DNA of 5,277 nucleotides from JASGCK01 sp031430035. Lineage in GTDB: Bacteria > Pseudomonadota > Gammaproteobacteria > Burkholderiales > Burkholderiaceae_C. A program made the position numbers and the translations under genes. Each line of letters begins with the position of its first letter. The first letter of the stretch is position 1. The notes beneath the pieces were generated by a model. The model saw only the letters and a list, made by a program, of their open reading frames with translations, was not told the origin of the DNA and did not search any database. Location of the stretch: the NCBI GenBank assembly GCA_031430035.1, contig JANPAS010000135.1, forward strand, positions 1 to 5,277, in the 5' to 3' direction. This document shows positions 1-5,277 of this stretch, piece by piece.

Positions 1-146
1 TCCATCGCCGCAGAGACGAGAGGCAAATTCAGGCGAATGCCGCGTGTAAATTGAGTGGAAAGCTGAGTGTCTTTGGGCAGTACGTTTGAGTACGCTGGGA
101 TCAAGAGCACATCGTCGAAGGTAAGGGCTGAACCTAAAAGACGCAT
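1..146 (-). CDS. guaB: IMP dehydrogenase, N-terminal fragment (runs off left edge)
   Basis: My own translation of the minus strand from the ATG at 144-146 gives 48 codons that stay open to the window edge. It begins MRLLGSALTFDDVLLIPAYS and continues to LNLPLVSAAM, the characteristic N-terminus of bacterial IMP dehydrogenase: the LTFDDVLL-P block followed by the L-LPLVSAAMD strand of the TIM barrel. The family enzyme oxidises IMP to XMP with NAD+ in the cytoplasm, the committed step of GMP synthesis. The catalytic cysteine, the CBS domains and the rest of the protein (usually about 490 residues) lie outside the window. The start is supported by GGAG at 154-157, seven bases before the ATG, and by a promoter just upstream. 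guaB is probably expressed independently of the preceding hcp-like gene, although read-through is possible because I see no terminator between them. Confidence 0.95.
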   Translation of the reverse strand, partial: MRLLGSALTFDDVLLIPAYSNVLPKDTQLSTQFTRGIRLNLPLVSAAM

Positions 147-213
147 TTGAAAACTCCAAAGCGGCAATTATAGAAATCAGGCGGATGCGTGTGTATACGA
201 AGCGATAAGTTGT
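147..213. other. Intergenic gap between hcp-like gene and guaB
   Basis: This is the longest gap in the window, at 67 bp. It holds the guaB promoter and ribosome binding site and no hairpin followed by a T-run, so no intrinsic terminator for the upstream operon is apparent. Some transcription from the operon may therefore continue into guaB. Confidence 0.7.
154..195 (-). promoter_or_regulatory. Predicted sigma70-type promoter and Shine-Dalgarno of guaB
   Basis: On the minus strand there is a perfect TATAAT -10 hexamer (167-172) and a TACACA -35 hexamer (190-195, four of six matches to TTGACA) with the optimal 17-bp spacer. The predicted start of transcription is near 160, which gives a short leader of about 14 bases carrying the Shine-Dalgarno GGAG (154-157), seven bases before the guaB ATG. 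I see no operator. The promoter is inferred from consensus match and position only. Confidence 0.65.
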
Positions 214-804
214 TTATTGAGAGAAAGTTTGAATCGCTTTGTTTCTAGCAATGCTCCAGCCAGTTTCAATGCTACCTACGTTCGTCGTGTCTGCTTTAGT
301 AACGGCGTATTGCCACAAAATTTCAGTGAAATTAAGCTTGAATTGCTCAGTGGGCATATCGTCAGGATGTGACTGAAATTGAATTTCGCTAATCAAAGCA
401 TCGCAAAGCGCAAAGGTAATGATATTGAATGTCTTGTCGCCAGAGCTGCTGCAAAGATAGATGTGGCTTGGAGATTCTTTGCCGCCCAGCGATTTGGCTT
501 GCAAGCAATACTCATAAAACTTCACAGATGTCTTATCCACGTATTTAACGCAAGTGAACTCGGTAATGACAGGGCGACCCGAAGTTCGTGCTGAATTGCT
601 CGCATCGGTCGTTATTTGCTGCTTGATGCCTTGGTGGACAGAGACCAGTTCGATGCATTGCCCAATTGGGTTTTTTGTAAGCGGGTTTACCAAGTCTGCT
701 ACGGTCGACCAATTGTTATCAATGAGGCTGCCACCAGTCGTCCAGCTATTCTTTGCGTCACCAAAGATCGATGCATCACCAGGTTCTAAAAGTATTAAGT
801 CCAT
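214..804 (-). CDS. hcp: Hcp-like type VI secretion tube protein with enlarged N-terminal loop
   Basis: This 196-residue protein resembles Hcp, which forms the hexameric rings stacked into the T6SS inner tube and is exported on firing. It opens with MDLILLEPGD, has the SNSARTSGRP block (residues 69-78), then TEFTCVKYVDK (81-91), the YCLQA strand (99-103), the MPTE turn (150-153) before LNFTEILWQYAV (157-168), and ends with GWS-ARNK (182-189). These match the Hcp type common in Burkholderiales in order and spacing. The length exceeds the usual 160-172 residues because residues about 17-49, between the first two strands, are longer and contain a Trp/Asn/Gly-rich stretch not typical of the family. 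Five cysteines are present (50, 85, 100, 118, 134). There is no signal peptide, as expected for Hcp. It starts 20 bp after the sheath-like gene, with only a weak AGG as ribosome site, so translation may depend on the gene before it. Family membership is secure; a working tube role is inference. Confidence 0.85.
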   Translation of the reverse strand: MDLILLEPGDASIFGDAKNSWTTGGSLIDNNWSTVADLVNPLTKNPIGQCIELVSVHQGIKQQITTDASNSARTSGRPVITEFTCVKYVDKTSVKFYEYCLQAKSLGGKESPSHIYLCSSSGDKTFNIITFALCDALISEIQFQSHPDDMPTEQFKLNFTEILWQYAVTKADTTNVGSIETGWSIARNKAIQTFSQ

Positions 805-824
805 ATGCCTAAAGAGTAAGAGTG

Positions 825-1640
825 TTAACTAGGAAGTTGCGCTACAAGCCGAATTGATGTGGCGAGTTCTTCTAGCTGAAAGTGCGGCTTGATAAAAATT
901 GTGGCTAGGTAAGCCCCAGGTGATCCTGCAATTTCGGTCACCACAATGTTGGTGGCGCGTAGCGGACAGAAGGCTTTGGCTTCCTCTGGTGCGTTGTCAT
1001 CTAAAAGCACATACTGCGAAATCCAACTGTTGAGATAAGCCTCCACATTGCCGCGAGTCATAAAACTGCCGACCTTATCACGCACGATCACTTTGACGTA
1101 GTGCGCAAAGCGAGATGCTGCCAATAGGTAGGGAAAAAATTGGTAGGGCAAAAATTCTGGAGAGTCTTCAAATTGCCCCATCCAGCCGTATTGCAAATAG
1201 GACTCTTCAATACGCTGGGCTAAAAGCTTCGCATTGTCAATAGACGGAGTGATAACCACGTAACGCGAATCTTCTAACTCCTTGAATGCCTTCAAAGCAG
1301 CGGCGGGCGCGGTAGAGGCGGTAGAGGCCACAATAAACGGCGCATGAGCCGCTGCAGCTATGTGCGCGATAGACGTTAGCAGCCGAGCATCTTGAGCGTC
1401 GTGTCCTATTTCAAAATCTGCAACTAGCAGGCTATACGGATAGCCACCATACGTCCCATAGCTGGAGTCCTCAAGCTCTTTGACAAGTTCAAAATCATGT
1501 GATGCCATCTGCCTGCTGACATGCAAGACCTTAAATGGCAACTCTCTTTTGTGGATTTCACCGCCCGTGTAAACGTCGTAGGTAATTTTGACGCGGGGCG
1601 GGCTGATGTGCAGCAGTTTTGCTTGAATGGATTCGGTCAT
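825..1640 (-). CDS. Compact TssB-TssC fusion, miniature type VI sheath protein
   Basis: In T6SS, TssB (about 170 residues) and TssC (about 490) pair to build the contractile sheath around the Hcp tube. This single protein of 271 residues contains parts of both. Residues 1-41 are TssB-like: ESIQAKL, then PPRVKITYDV (14-23), GGE, and ELPFKVL (33-39). Residues about 49-106 match the TssC core: a YGTYGGYPY block (61-69), a LLVADFE strand (71-77), and LL-SIAHIAAAAHAPFI (87-103). A Ser/Thr/Ala/Pro linker (105-118) leads to LEDSRYV (122-128) and ESYLQYGW (146-153), short echoes of the TssC middle. Residues 164-271 are the full TssC C-terminus: LPYQFFPYLLAASRFAHYVK, VRDK-GS (186-192), LN-WI-QYV (203-211), PL-AT (226-230), PGAY (241-244), KPHFQLE (251-257) and the terminal LVAQLPS. 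Most of TssB, the TssC N-terminus and over half of the TssC middle are missing, yet the frame is clean. Its ATG overlaps the rluC stop (ATGA at 1637-1640), suggesting coupled translation. Sheath homology is near certain; function is unknown. Confidence 0.88.
   Translation of the reverse strand: MTESIQAKLLHISPPRVKITYDVYTGGEIHKRELPFKVLHVSRQMASHDFELVKELEDSSYGTYGGYPYSLLVADFEIGHDAQDARLLTSIAHIAAAAHAPFIVASTASTAPAAALKAFKELEDSRYVVITPSIDNAKLLAQRIEESYLQYGWMGQFEDSPEFLPYQFFPYLLAASRFAHYVKVIVRDKVGSFMTRGNVEAYLNSWISQYVLLDDNAPEEAKAFCPLRATNIVVTEIAGSPGAYLATIFIKPHFQLEELATSIRLVAQLPS
1309..1326. repeat. Perfect 9-bp tandem duplication in the sheath-fusion linker
   Basis: GCGGTAGAG occurs twice in direct succession (plus-strand reading) and encodes the repeated AST-AST of residues 105-110. 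It lies exactly where the protein leaves the TssC AHAPFI block and a large part of ordinary TssC is absent, so it may mark a slippage or deletion junction that became a flexible linker. Confidence 0.7.
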
Positions 1641-2650
1641 ACGGGCTCTATAAAGTTAGCCAACTCACTCGGCAATTCCGCAAAAATCGTCATTGCTTCG
1701 CCCGTACTTGGGTGCGCCACCTGCAAGCGCCACGCGTGGAGGAACATGCGTTTCAGTCCTTGCTTTGCAAGTTGTTTGTTTTTATCAAAATCACCGTATT
1801 TATCGTCGCCAGCAATGACGTGTCCAACGCTTTGCAGATGTACTCGGATTTGATGGGTACGACCTGTTTTGATGGTGACTTCTAGCAGCGTTGTGGGTTC
1901 ACCCCCTCTCCCTAGCCCTCTCCCGCTGGGGGAGAGGGGATCGAAGACTTCCCGAACTTTGACTAGCGTCACCGACTTCATGCCGTTCGGATCATCTTTC
2001 GCCACAACTTTGACGCGGCGCTCCTCATTACTGTCTAGATATTTATGCAGCGGCGCATCAATCACTTTCTTGTTCGGCGGGTAGTTTCCCAGTACCAGCG
2101 CTAGGTAGGTCTTGCCCGTTTCACGCTCTTTAAACTGTGCTTGCAAGTTGGTGAGGGCACTTCTGCGTTTGGCAATGAGCAGCACACCCGAGGTCTCGCG
2201 ATCTAAGCGATGGACGAGCTCTAAAAATTTCGCCTCGGGTCTTGCTCGGCGTAGCTGCTCAATCACGCCAAAGCTCACGCCCGAGCCGCCATGTACCGCC
2301 GTGCCCGAGGGCTTGTCGATCGCTATGAAGTAGTCGTCTTCAAACAAAATCGGGAATTCTTTGCCTGGTGCAGGCTTGTCTAGTTTTTCTTGGATGGAGT
2401 CAGACACACGCACAGGCGGCACACGGATGACGTCGCCAAAAGCCACTTTCGTGCTGCTGTCGGCGCGACCCTTATTGATGCGGACTTCGCCGCTTCGGAT
2501 GATGCGGTGGACGTGGGTTTTGGGCACGCCCTTCAAGATTTTGAAGAGGTAGTTGTCCAGCCGCTGGCCTTCCGACCCTTCGTCAATCGTTAGGTTTTGG
2601 ACGCTGGGGGCTGCACCGGTGGATTTAAGCGGCAAGTTCATCTTTGGCAC
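1637..2650 (-). CDS. rluC: 23S rRNA pseudouridine synthase RluC
   Basis: RluC isomerises specific uridines of 23S rRNA to pseudouridine (positions 955, 2504 and 2580 in E. coli). The protein has an N-terminal S4 RNA-binding domain (residues about 26-80, with GQRLDNYL at 28-35 and RSGEVRINKGR at 52-62). The RluA-family catalytic domain carries HRLDRETSG at 147-155 with catalytic Asp150, the GKTYLALV strand (179-186), KTGRTHQIRVHL (261-272), GDDKYG (281-286) and a C-terminal FLHAW. The length of 337 is slightly above the usual 310-330 because of a repeat-encoded insertion at residues about 237-250. The listed start is GTG at 2648-2650, which overlaps the transporter gene by 26 bp; an ATG at 2639-2641 (codon 4) is an equally reasonable start. 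Neither has a strong Shine-Dalgarno, so coupling to the upstream gene is likely. The stop overlaps the start of the next gene. Confidence 0.95.
   Translation of the reverse strand: MPKMNLPLKSTGAAPSVQNLTIDEGSEGQRLDNYLFKILKGVPKTHVHRIIRSGEVRINKGRADSSTKVAFGDVIRVPPVRVSDSIQEKLDKPAPGKEFPILFEDDYFIAIDKPSGTAVHGGSGVSFGVIEQLRRARPEAKFLELVHRLDRETSGVLLIAKRRSALTNLQAQFKERETGKTYLALVLGNYPPNKKVIDAPLHKYLDSNEERRVKVVAKDDPNGMKSVTLVKVREVFDPLSPSGRGLGRGGEPTTLLEVTIKTGRTHQIRVHLQSVGHVIAGDDKYGDFDKNKQLAKQGLKRMFLHAWRLQVAHPSTGEAMTIFAELPSELANFIEPV
1902..1939. repeat. C-rich/G-rich inverted repeat inserted in frame in rluC
   Basis: The plus strand shows CCCTCTCCC twice (1904-1912 and 1916-1924) followed, after a five-base loop, by GGGAGAGGG (1930-1938). 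Either left copy can pair with the right arm, and the first copy extends to ten pairs (1903-1912 with 1930-1939). This design, two CCCTCTCCC copies then their complement, is that of a short REP-like element I recall as scattered in many proteobacterial genomes, usually between genes. Here it encodes residues about 237-250 of RluC (PLSPSGRGLGRGG), between two strands of the catalytic domain just before the KTGRTHQ motif. The three-base phase is kept. It is not a terminator: no T-run follows on either strand and it lies inside a gene. Confidence 0.8.
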
Positions 2651-3824
2651 TAGGCAGAACAGAGAGAGCTAGCAAGGTGAGCACGGGGAAGCCAGCCAGC
2701 ACTAAGAGTGAGTTGTTAAAACCAATCGATTTGACCACGGGGCCAATTAAAAACACACAGAGTGAGCTGATGGCAAACGATACGCCTAACCGAATGCCTG
2801 AAACGCGGGAGCGAACTCGGTCGTCCACATAGCGCGAGATCATGACATCGGTAAAAGGAATTGCACCAAAAATAAAAAGCATCACGCCCGTGATGGCGAC
2901 AAACAGCCACCAGCCTTGCGCCACGGAGGCCAAAAGCAGCAGGGGGATTTGCATGATGACCATGGCCATAAAAAAGGGCTTGAGAGGAAAACGATTGACC
3001 AAATTACCTACGATGACTTGAGCTAGAGATGCAATCGCGTAGACCACGGCGAGCAGCATGCCCAGTTGCGTAGGGTCTTGCATGATGCCCGCGAAGCGTT
3101 CGCTTAGTAACTGTCCATTACTGTTGGTGGTGAAGTTAAATAAAACACTGCTAGTAATGGCCGCTGCCGTCATCACAATCATCGCTCGTGCTAACAGCCG
3201 TGGCGATAGCGCCACTTTTGCACCTCCCGTGCGCTTGGCGGGAGCTTCTTGTTCTTTTGGGCAGATGTTGGCAAACACAATACCGCAAAGTAGGCATACC
3301 AATCCTGGAGCGATGAACGCGACGCGCCAACCCCAATGTGCAATTAAAAATCCGGTGGACAGTGCCGCAAGCGCTACGCCTAAATTCCCGCAAAGGCCAT
3401 TGAAACCAATAGTTGCGCCAGCATTGCTGGTGCGCTCCATCAACATCGGAATGCCTACCGGGTGGTAGATGGAAGCAAAAGCGCCAATCAAGGTTAATCC
3501 AGCCGCTAATTGCCAACTGTTTTGTGCAAATGAAGTCAGTAGTGCCGAAACACCAATACCACCAAAGAATAGCAATATCATGCTGCGCCGCCCCCATAAG
3601 TCGCCAAGCCTTCCAGCGGGAAGCGAGCCAAGTCCAAACATGAAGAATGCGCCTGCCCCGTAAGGCATCAAGTCTTCCCATTTGGCAAATCCGAACTCTA
3701 GCGCGATAGTTGACACCGCCGCCGCAAAAATCAATAAAAACAAATGATCGAACGCATGGGCGATATTGAGTAGCGTCTTAACAGAGAGGGCGTGATCAGT
3801 CGGTTGCTTGGTTGATGGCTGCAT
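2625..3824 (-). CDS. Major facilitator superfamily transporter, 12 TM, substrate unknown
   Basis: This 399-residue inner-membrane protein has the size and hydrophobic pattern of a 12-helix MFS permease, which moves small solutes using the proton gradient. The first helix follows NIAHAFDHLF (20-29). The loop between helices 2 and 3 has the MFS signature GRLGDLWGRR (71-80). Later come YHPVGIPML, then a glycine-rich GNLGVALAALSTGF helix and the GWRVAF turn typical of helix 5-6 regions. A charged central loop (CPKEQEAPAKRTGGAK) separates the halves. The H-x-x-D-H start and the Y-HP-G motif recall the fosmidomycin-resistance-like branch, but that is a weak resemblance and I do not assign a substrate. 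The ATG lies one base after the lolB stop, with GGAAAA just upstream as a plausible ribosome site within the lolB end. The gene overlaps the start of rluC by 17-26 bp. Its role beside lolB and rluC is not evident. Confidence 0.88.
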   Translation of the reverse strand: MQPSTKQPTDHALSVKTLLNIAHAFDHLFLLIFAAAVSTIALEFGFAKWEDLMPYGAGAFFMFGLGSLPAGRLGDLWGRRSMILLFFGGIGVSALLTSFAQNSWQLAAGLTLIGAFASIYHPVGIPMLMERTSNAGATIGFNGLCGNLGVALAALSTGFLIAHWGWRVAFIAPGLVCLLCGIVFANICPKEQEAPAKRTGGAKVALSPRLLARAMIVMTAAAITSSVLFNFTTNSNGQLLSERFAGIMQDPTQLGMLLAVVYAIASLAQVIVGNLVNRFPLKPFFMAMVIMQIPLLLLASVAQGWWLFVAITGVMLFIFGAIPFTDVMISRYVDDRVRSRVSGIRLGVSFAISSLCVFLIGPVVKSIGFNNSLLVLAGFPVLTLLALSVLPSAKDELAA

Positions 3825-3825
3825 A

Positions 3826-4320
3826 TTATTTTTCCAAAATGATCCGTAACTCGGTTCTAGGCAGCAGATGCAAGCGGGTAACGATAAGCCGCCCCTCGGT
3901 AAACCTTGACAGGTCTGCCTCCCAGCCCATCGATGCCTCCAAAGCCTTATCCTGCTTGCCCTGTAGCCAATCGAATAAGTTGGCTACTGGAATTTTTGCA
4001 CCTGTGACAGACTCTAACGCGGCTTCTAGGTTAGGGAATTTTTGGCTTGTTTTCCCATCGCCAAGCGTGGCAAATCCTGCGCCCCAAATGACCTCTGCTG
4101 CCTTGCCGCCCAGCGGGGTAAATAAGTCAAGCTGACCCGCAGCAGCGCTACCCTTCAGCGTAAATCCAGCACTGGTTTGCTGCAGTGCCGTGGTGTCGGT
4201 TGCGTCAATTTTGATGCTCAGGCGGCCACTCCATGCGGGCGCTTCGACTGTGCTTGCTGGCTTTGGCGGTGCTGCGCAAGCCACGAGTAGCGCGGCTATG
4301 GCCACAGAAAACAGCCGCAT
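3826..4320 (-). CDS. lolB: Outer-membrane lipoprotein receptor LolB
   Basis: LolB accepts lipoproteins from the periplasmic carrier LolA and inserts them in the outer membrane; it is itself a lipoprotein. The protein has a short signal peptide (MRLFSVAIAALLVAC) ending in a good lipobox, LVA-Cys15, and no Asp at position +2, consistent with outer-membrane sorting. Mature landmarks follow the family: W-SGRLSIKI (30-38), GQLDLFTPLGG (62-72), where the TPLG turn corresponds to SPLG of E. coli LolB, and the diagnostic TGAKIPVANLFDWLQG (106-121). At 164 residues it is somewhat shorter than E. coli LolB (about 200), which is common in betaproteobacteria. The ATG directly follows the stop codon of the TPR gene, and GGGGTGA within that gene's end can act as ribosome site. 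The TPR-lolB order is typical of betaproteobacteria, where ispE usually follows; here a transporter does. Confidence 0.92.
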   Translation of the reverse strand: MRLFSVAIAALLVACAAPPKPASTVEAPAWSGRLSIKIDATDTTALQQTSAGFTLKGSAAAGQLDLFTPLGGKAAEVIWGAGFATLGDGKTSQKFPNLEAALESVTGAKIPVANLFDWLQGKQDKALEASMGWEADLSRFTEGRLIVTRLHLLPRTELRIILEK

Positions 4321-5277
4321 TTACAGCTTCACCCCGAGGCGCTTAAGAGTCTCAATGAGTGTGGGGTTGTCGTTGTTAATCATTTGCGCGTCTTTAAACG
4401 CTTTCACTGCTTCGTCCTTGCGGTTCATCATCCACAGAACTTCGCCCATGTGAGCACCAATCTCCGCATCAGCGCGCGTTTTGTAGGCATTTTGGAACGT
4501 TTTGAGCGACTCGTCCAAGCGCCCCATACGAAATAGCGCCCACGCCAGACTGTCCACAATGTAGGGGTCATTCGGCGTAATGACGAGTGCGCGTTCAATC
4601 AAAGCTTTGGCTTCTTCTAAGCGTACACCGCGGTCTGCTAAAGAATAGCCTAATGCGTTGTAGGCCACAGCGCTGTTGGGTTGCAGTGCGATCACTTGTT
4701 TGAGTAATGCCTCCATTTGTACGAAATCTTTGGCTTTTTCATGCAAGGTGGATAGTTCATACATCAGGTCGGTATCCGTTGGATCATCCGCTAGCGCCTT
4801 GTTCAAAAATGTGATGGCCTCTGGCAGTTGTCCGTGGTCGCGCATCAGGCTGACTTCAGCCATTAACTTGGCGCGTGACTGTAGGTTGGTTTGTTCGGGT
4901 AACTGTTGAATCAGTTGTCTAGCCTCGTTCACTTTGCCTTGCTTCGCAAGAATGGAGGCGCGGCGGAGTTGCGCGGCAAGACGCTCTTTGTCGTCCTCAA
5001 TTTTGCTGAGCCAGCTTTGCGCCGCGCTGTAGTCCTTGCGGTTTTCGGCCAACTGGGCAAGCCCTAGATACGCTTGTACGCGACCTGCATGGTTGGTTGG
5101 TAGATTGGTTTTTTCGGCTAATCGTAAAAATTGATGAAACGACTTATCTGCTGCTGCAAATTGATTTTCCTGCAGCTCAAGCGCACCTTGAAGCAGCCAG
5201 CCATCAATGGAAGTAGGGGATTCCGTTGTGAGTAAGCGTAGCTGTGCCAGCGCATCGTTGTAGCGTGAGGCATTCAG
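4321..5277 (-). CDS. Tetratricopeptide-repeat protein, 3' part (start lies beyond right edge)
   Basis: The reading frame is open from the window edge to the TAA at 4321-4323, giving 318 visible residues; the true start is outside. The upstream part, which I translated, continues the same repeat pattern (for example DGWLLQGALELQENQF and AYLGLAQLAENRKDYSAAQ), so a TTG at 5050-5052 is internal and not the start. Several degenerate TPR helix pairs follow each other. The clearest are AVAYNALGYSLADRGV with EEAKALIERALVITPNDP, and IVDSLAWALFRMGRLDESLKTFQNA, then AHMGEVLWMMNRKDEAVKAF. The DSL-W-L-R-G block is typical of the large TPR protein encoded just before lolB in betaproteobacteria, probably exported and acting as a protein-protein scaffold in the envelope. 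The signal sequence cannot be checked here. It abuts lolB without a gap and is the most upstream visible member of the operon. Confidence 0.9.
   Translation of the reverse strand: MNASRYNDALAQLRLLTTESPTSIDGWLLQGALELQENQFAAADKSFHQFLRLAEKTNLPTNHAGRVQAYLGLAQLAENRKDYSAAQSWLSKIEDDKERLAAQLRRASILAKQGKVNEARQLIQQLPEQTNLQSRAKLMAEVSLMRDHGQLPEAITFLNKALADDPTDTDLMYELSTLHEKAKDFVQMEALLKQVIALQPNSAVAYNALGYSLADRGVRLEEAKALIERALVITPNDPYIVDSLAWALFRMGRLDESLKTFQNAYKTRADAEIGAHMGEVLWMMNRKDEAVKAFKDAQMINNDNPTLIETLKRLGVKL

Larger units (their letters stand above)
214..5277 (-). other. Probable operon: TPR - lolB - MFS - rluC - tssBC-like - hcp-like
   Basis: Six genes on one strand have junctions of 0 bp (TPR/lolB), 1 bp (lolB/MFS), a 17-26 bp overlap (MFS/rluC), a 4-base ATGA overlap (rluC/sheath fusion) and 20 bp (sheath fusion/hcp). 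I found no terminator or clear promoter at any of these junctions, though an internal promoter inside a coding region cannot be excluded. The promoter driving the operon must lie beyond the right edge. Co-transcription is inferred from spacing. Confidence 0.7.

Noticed and set aside
193..198. GTATAC palindrome next to the guaB -35 box as an operator
   Set aside because: Six bases is too short to distinguish from chance, and no second copy or longer dyad is present.
379..832. Plus-strand open frames opposite the hcp-like gene
   Set aside because: They are antisense to a recognisable Hcp family gene, show no motif of their own, and no other plus-strand gene exists in the window.
825..1640. The sheath fusion as an obvious pseudogene
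   Set aside because: All three sheath-derived blocks are in one uninterrupted frame with intact motifs and a normal end at LPS, followed by an intact hcp-like gene. A remnant is still possible and is treated as the main alternative in the findings.
1902..1939. The CCCTCTCCC/GGGAGAGGG hairpin as a transcription terminator
   Set aside because: No run of T follows the stem on either strand and it lies in the middle of rluC, with the reading frame continuing through it.
3151..3681. 176-residue minus-strand open frame inside the transporter gene
   Set aside because: It lies in another frame of the MFS gene, lacks any family resemblance, and is rich in Arg/Trp/Cys/His as expected of an off-frame reading; the MFS frame has clear transmembrane helices and motif A.
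4321..5052. A TTG at 5050-5052 as the start of the TPR protein
   Set aside because: The frame stays open upstream to the window edge and encodes further TPR-like helices, so the TTG is an internal Leu codon.

Overview
The window looks like a chromosomal segment of a betaproteobacterium of moderate GC content (Burkholderiales or a relative). The basis is the TPR protein followed by lolB, the sequence style of RluC and GuaB, and an Hcp of the type common in Burkholderiales. I read this by eye and cannot name the genus.

Every gene lies on the minus strand, so transcription runs from high to low coordinates. In that order: a TPR-repeat protein that enters from beyond the right edge (4321-5277); lolB, the outer-membrane lipoprotein receptor (3826-4320); a 12-TM major facilitator transporter (2625-3824); rluC, a 23S rRNA pseudouridine synthase (1637-2650); a compact protein joining pieces of the type VI secretion sheath subunits TssB and TssC (825-1640); an Hcp-like tube protein (214-804); and the first 48 codons of guaB (1-146), which runs off the left edge. 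The six genes before guaB abut, overlap or are at most 20 bp apart, so they look like one operon. guaB has a 67-bp upstream gap with a good sigma70-type promoter and Shine-Dalgarno sequence.

The unusual part is 214-1640. The 271-residue protein starts like a TssB N-terminus, then carries the central GG-P-[YF] block of TssC, then the complete TssC C-terminus ending in LPS. A normal TssB plus TssC pair totals roughly 660 residues. It is followed by an Hcp-like gene, the same order as the classical tssB-tssC-hcp block, but no other T6SS gene is visible and the pair is attached to housekeeping genes. It could be a domesticated minimal sheath/tube pair, a regulator or decoy of a full T6SS elsewhere, or an in-frame remnant of a decayed cluster. 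The clean reading frames and conserved motifs argue against recent decay.

A second curiosity is a C-rich inverted repeat inserted in frame in rluC (1902-1939), which adds a Gly/Arg/Ser/Pro-rich loop to the enzyme. There is no stretch over 300 bp without a gene. I see no tRNA, rRNA, CRISPR array, insertion sequence or convincing terminator.
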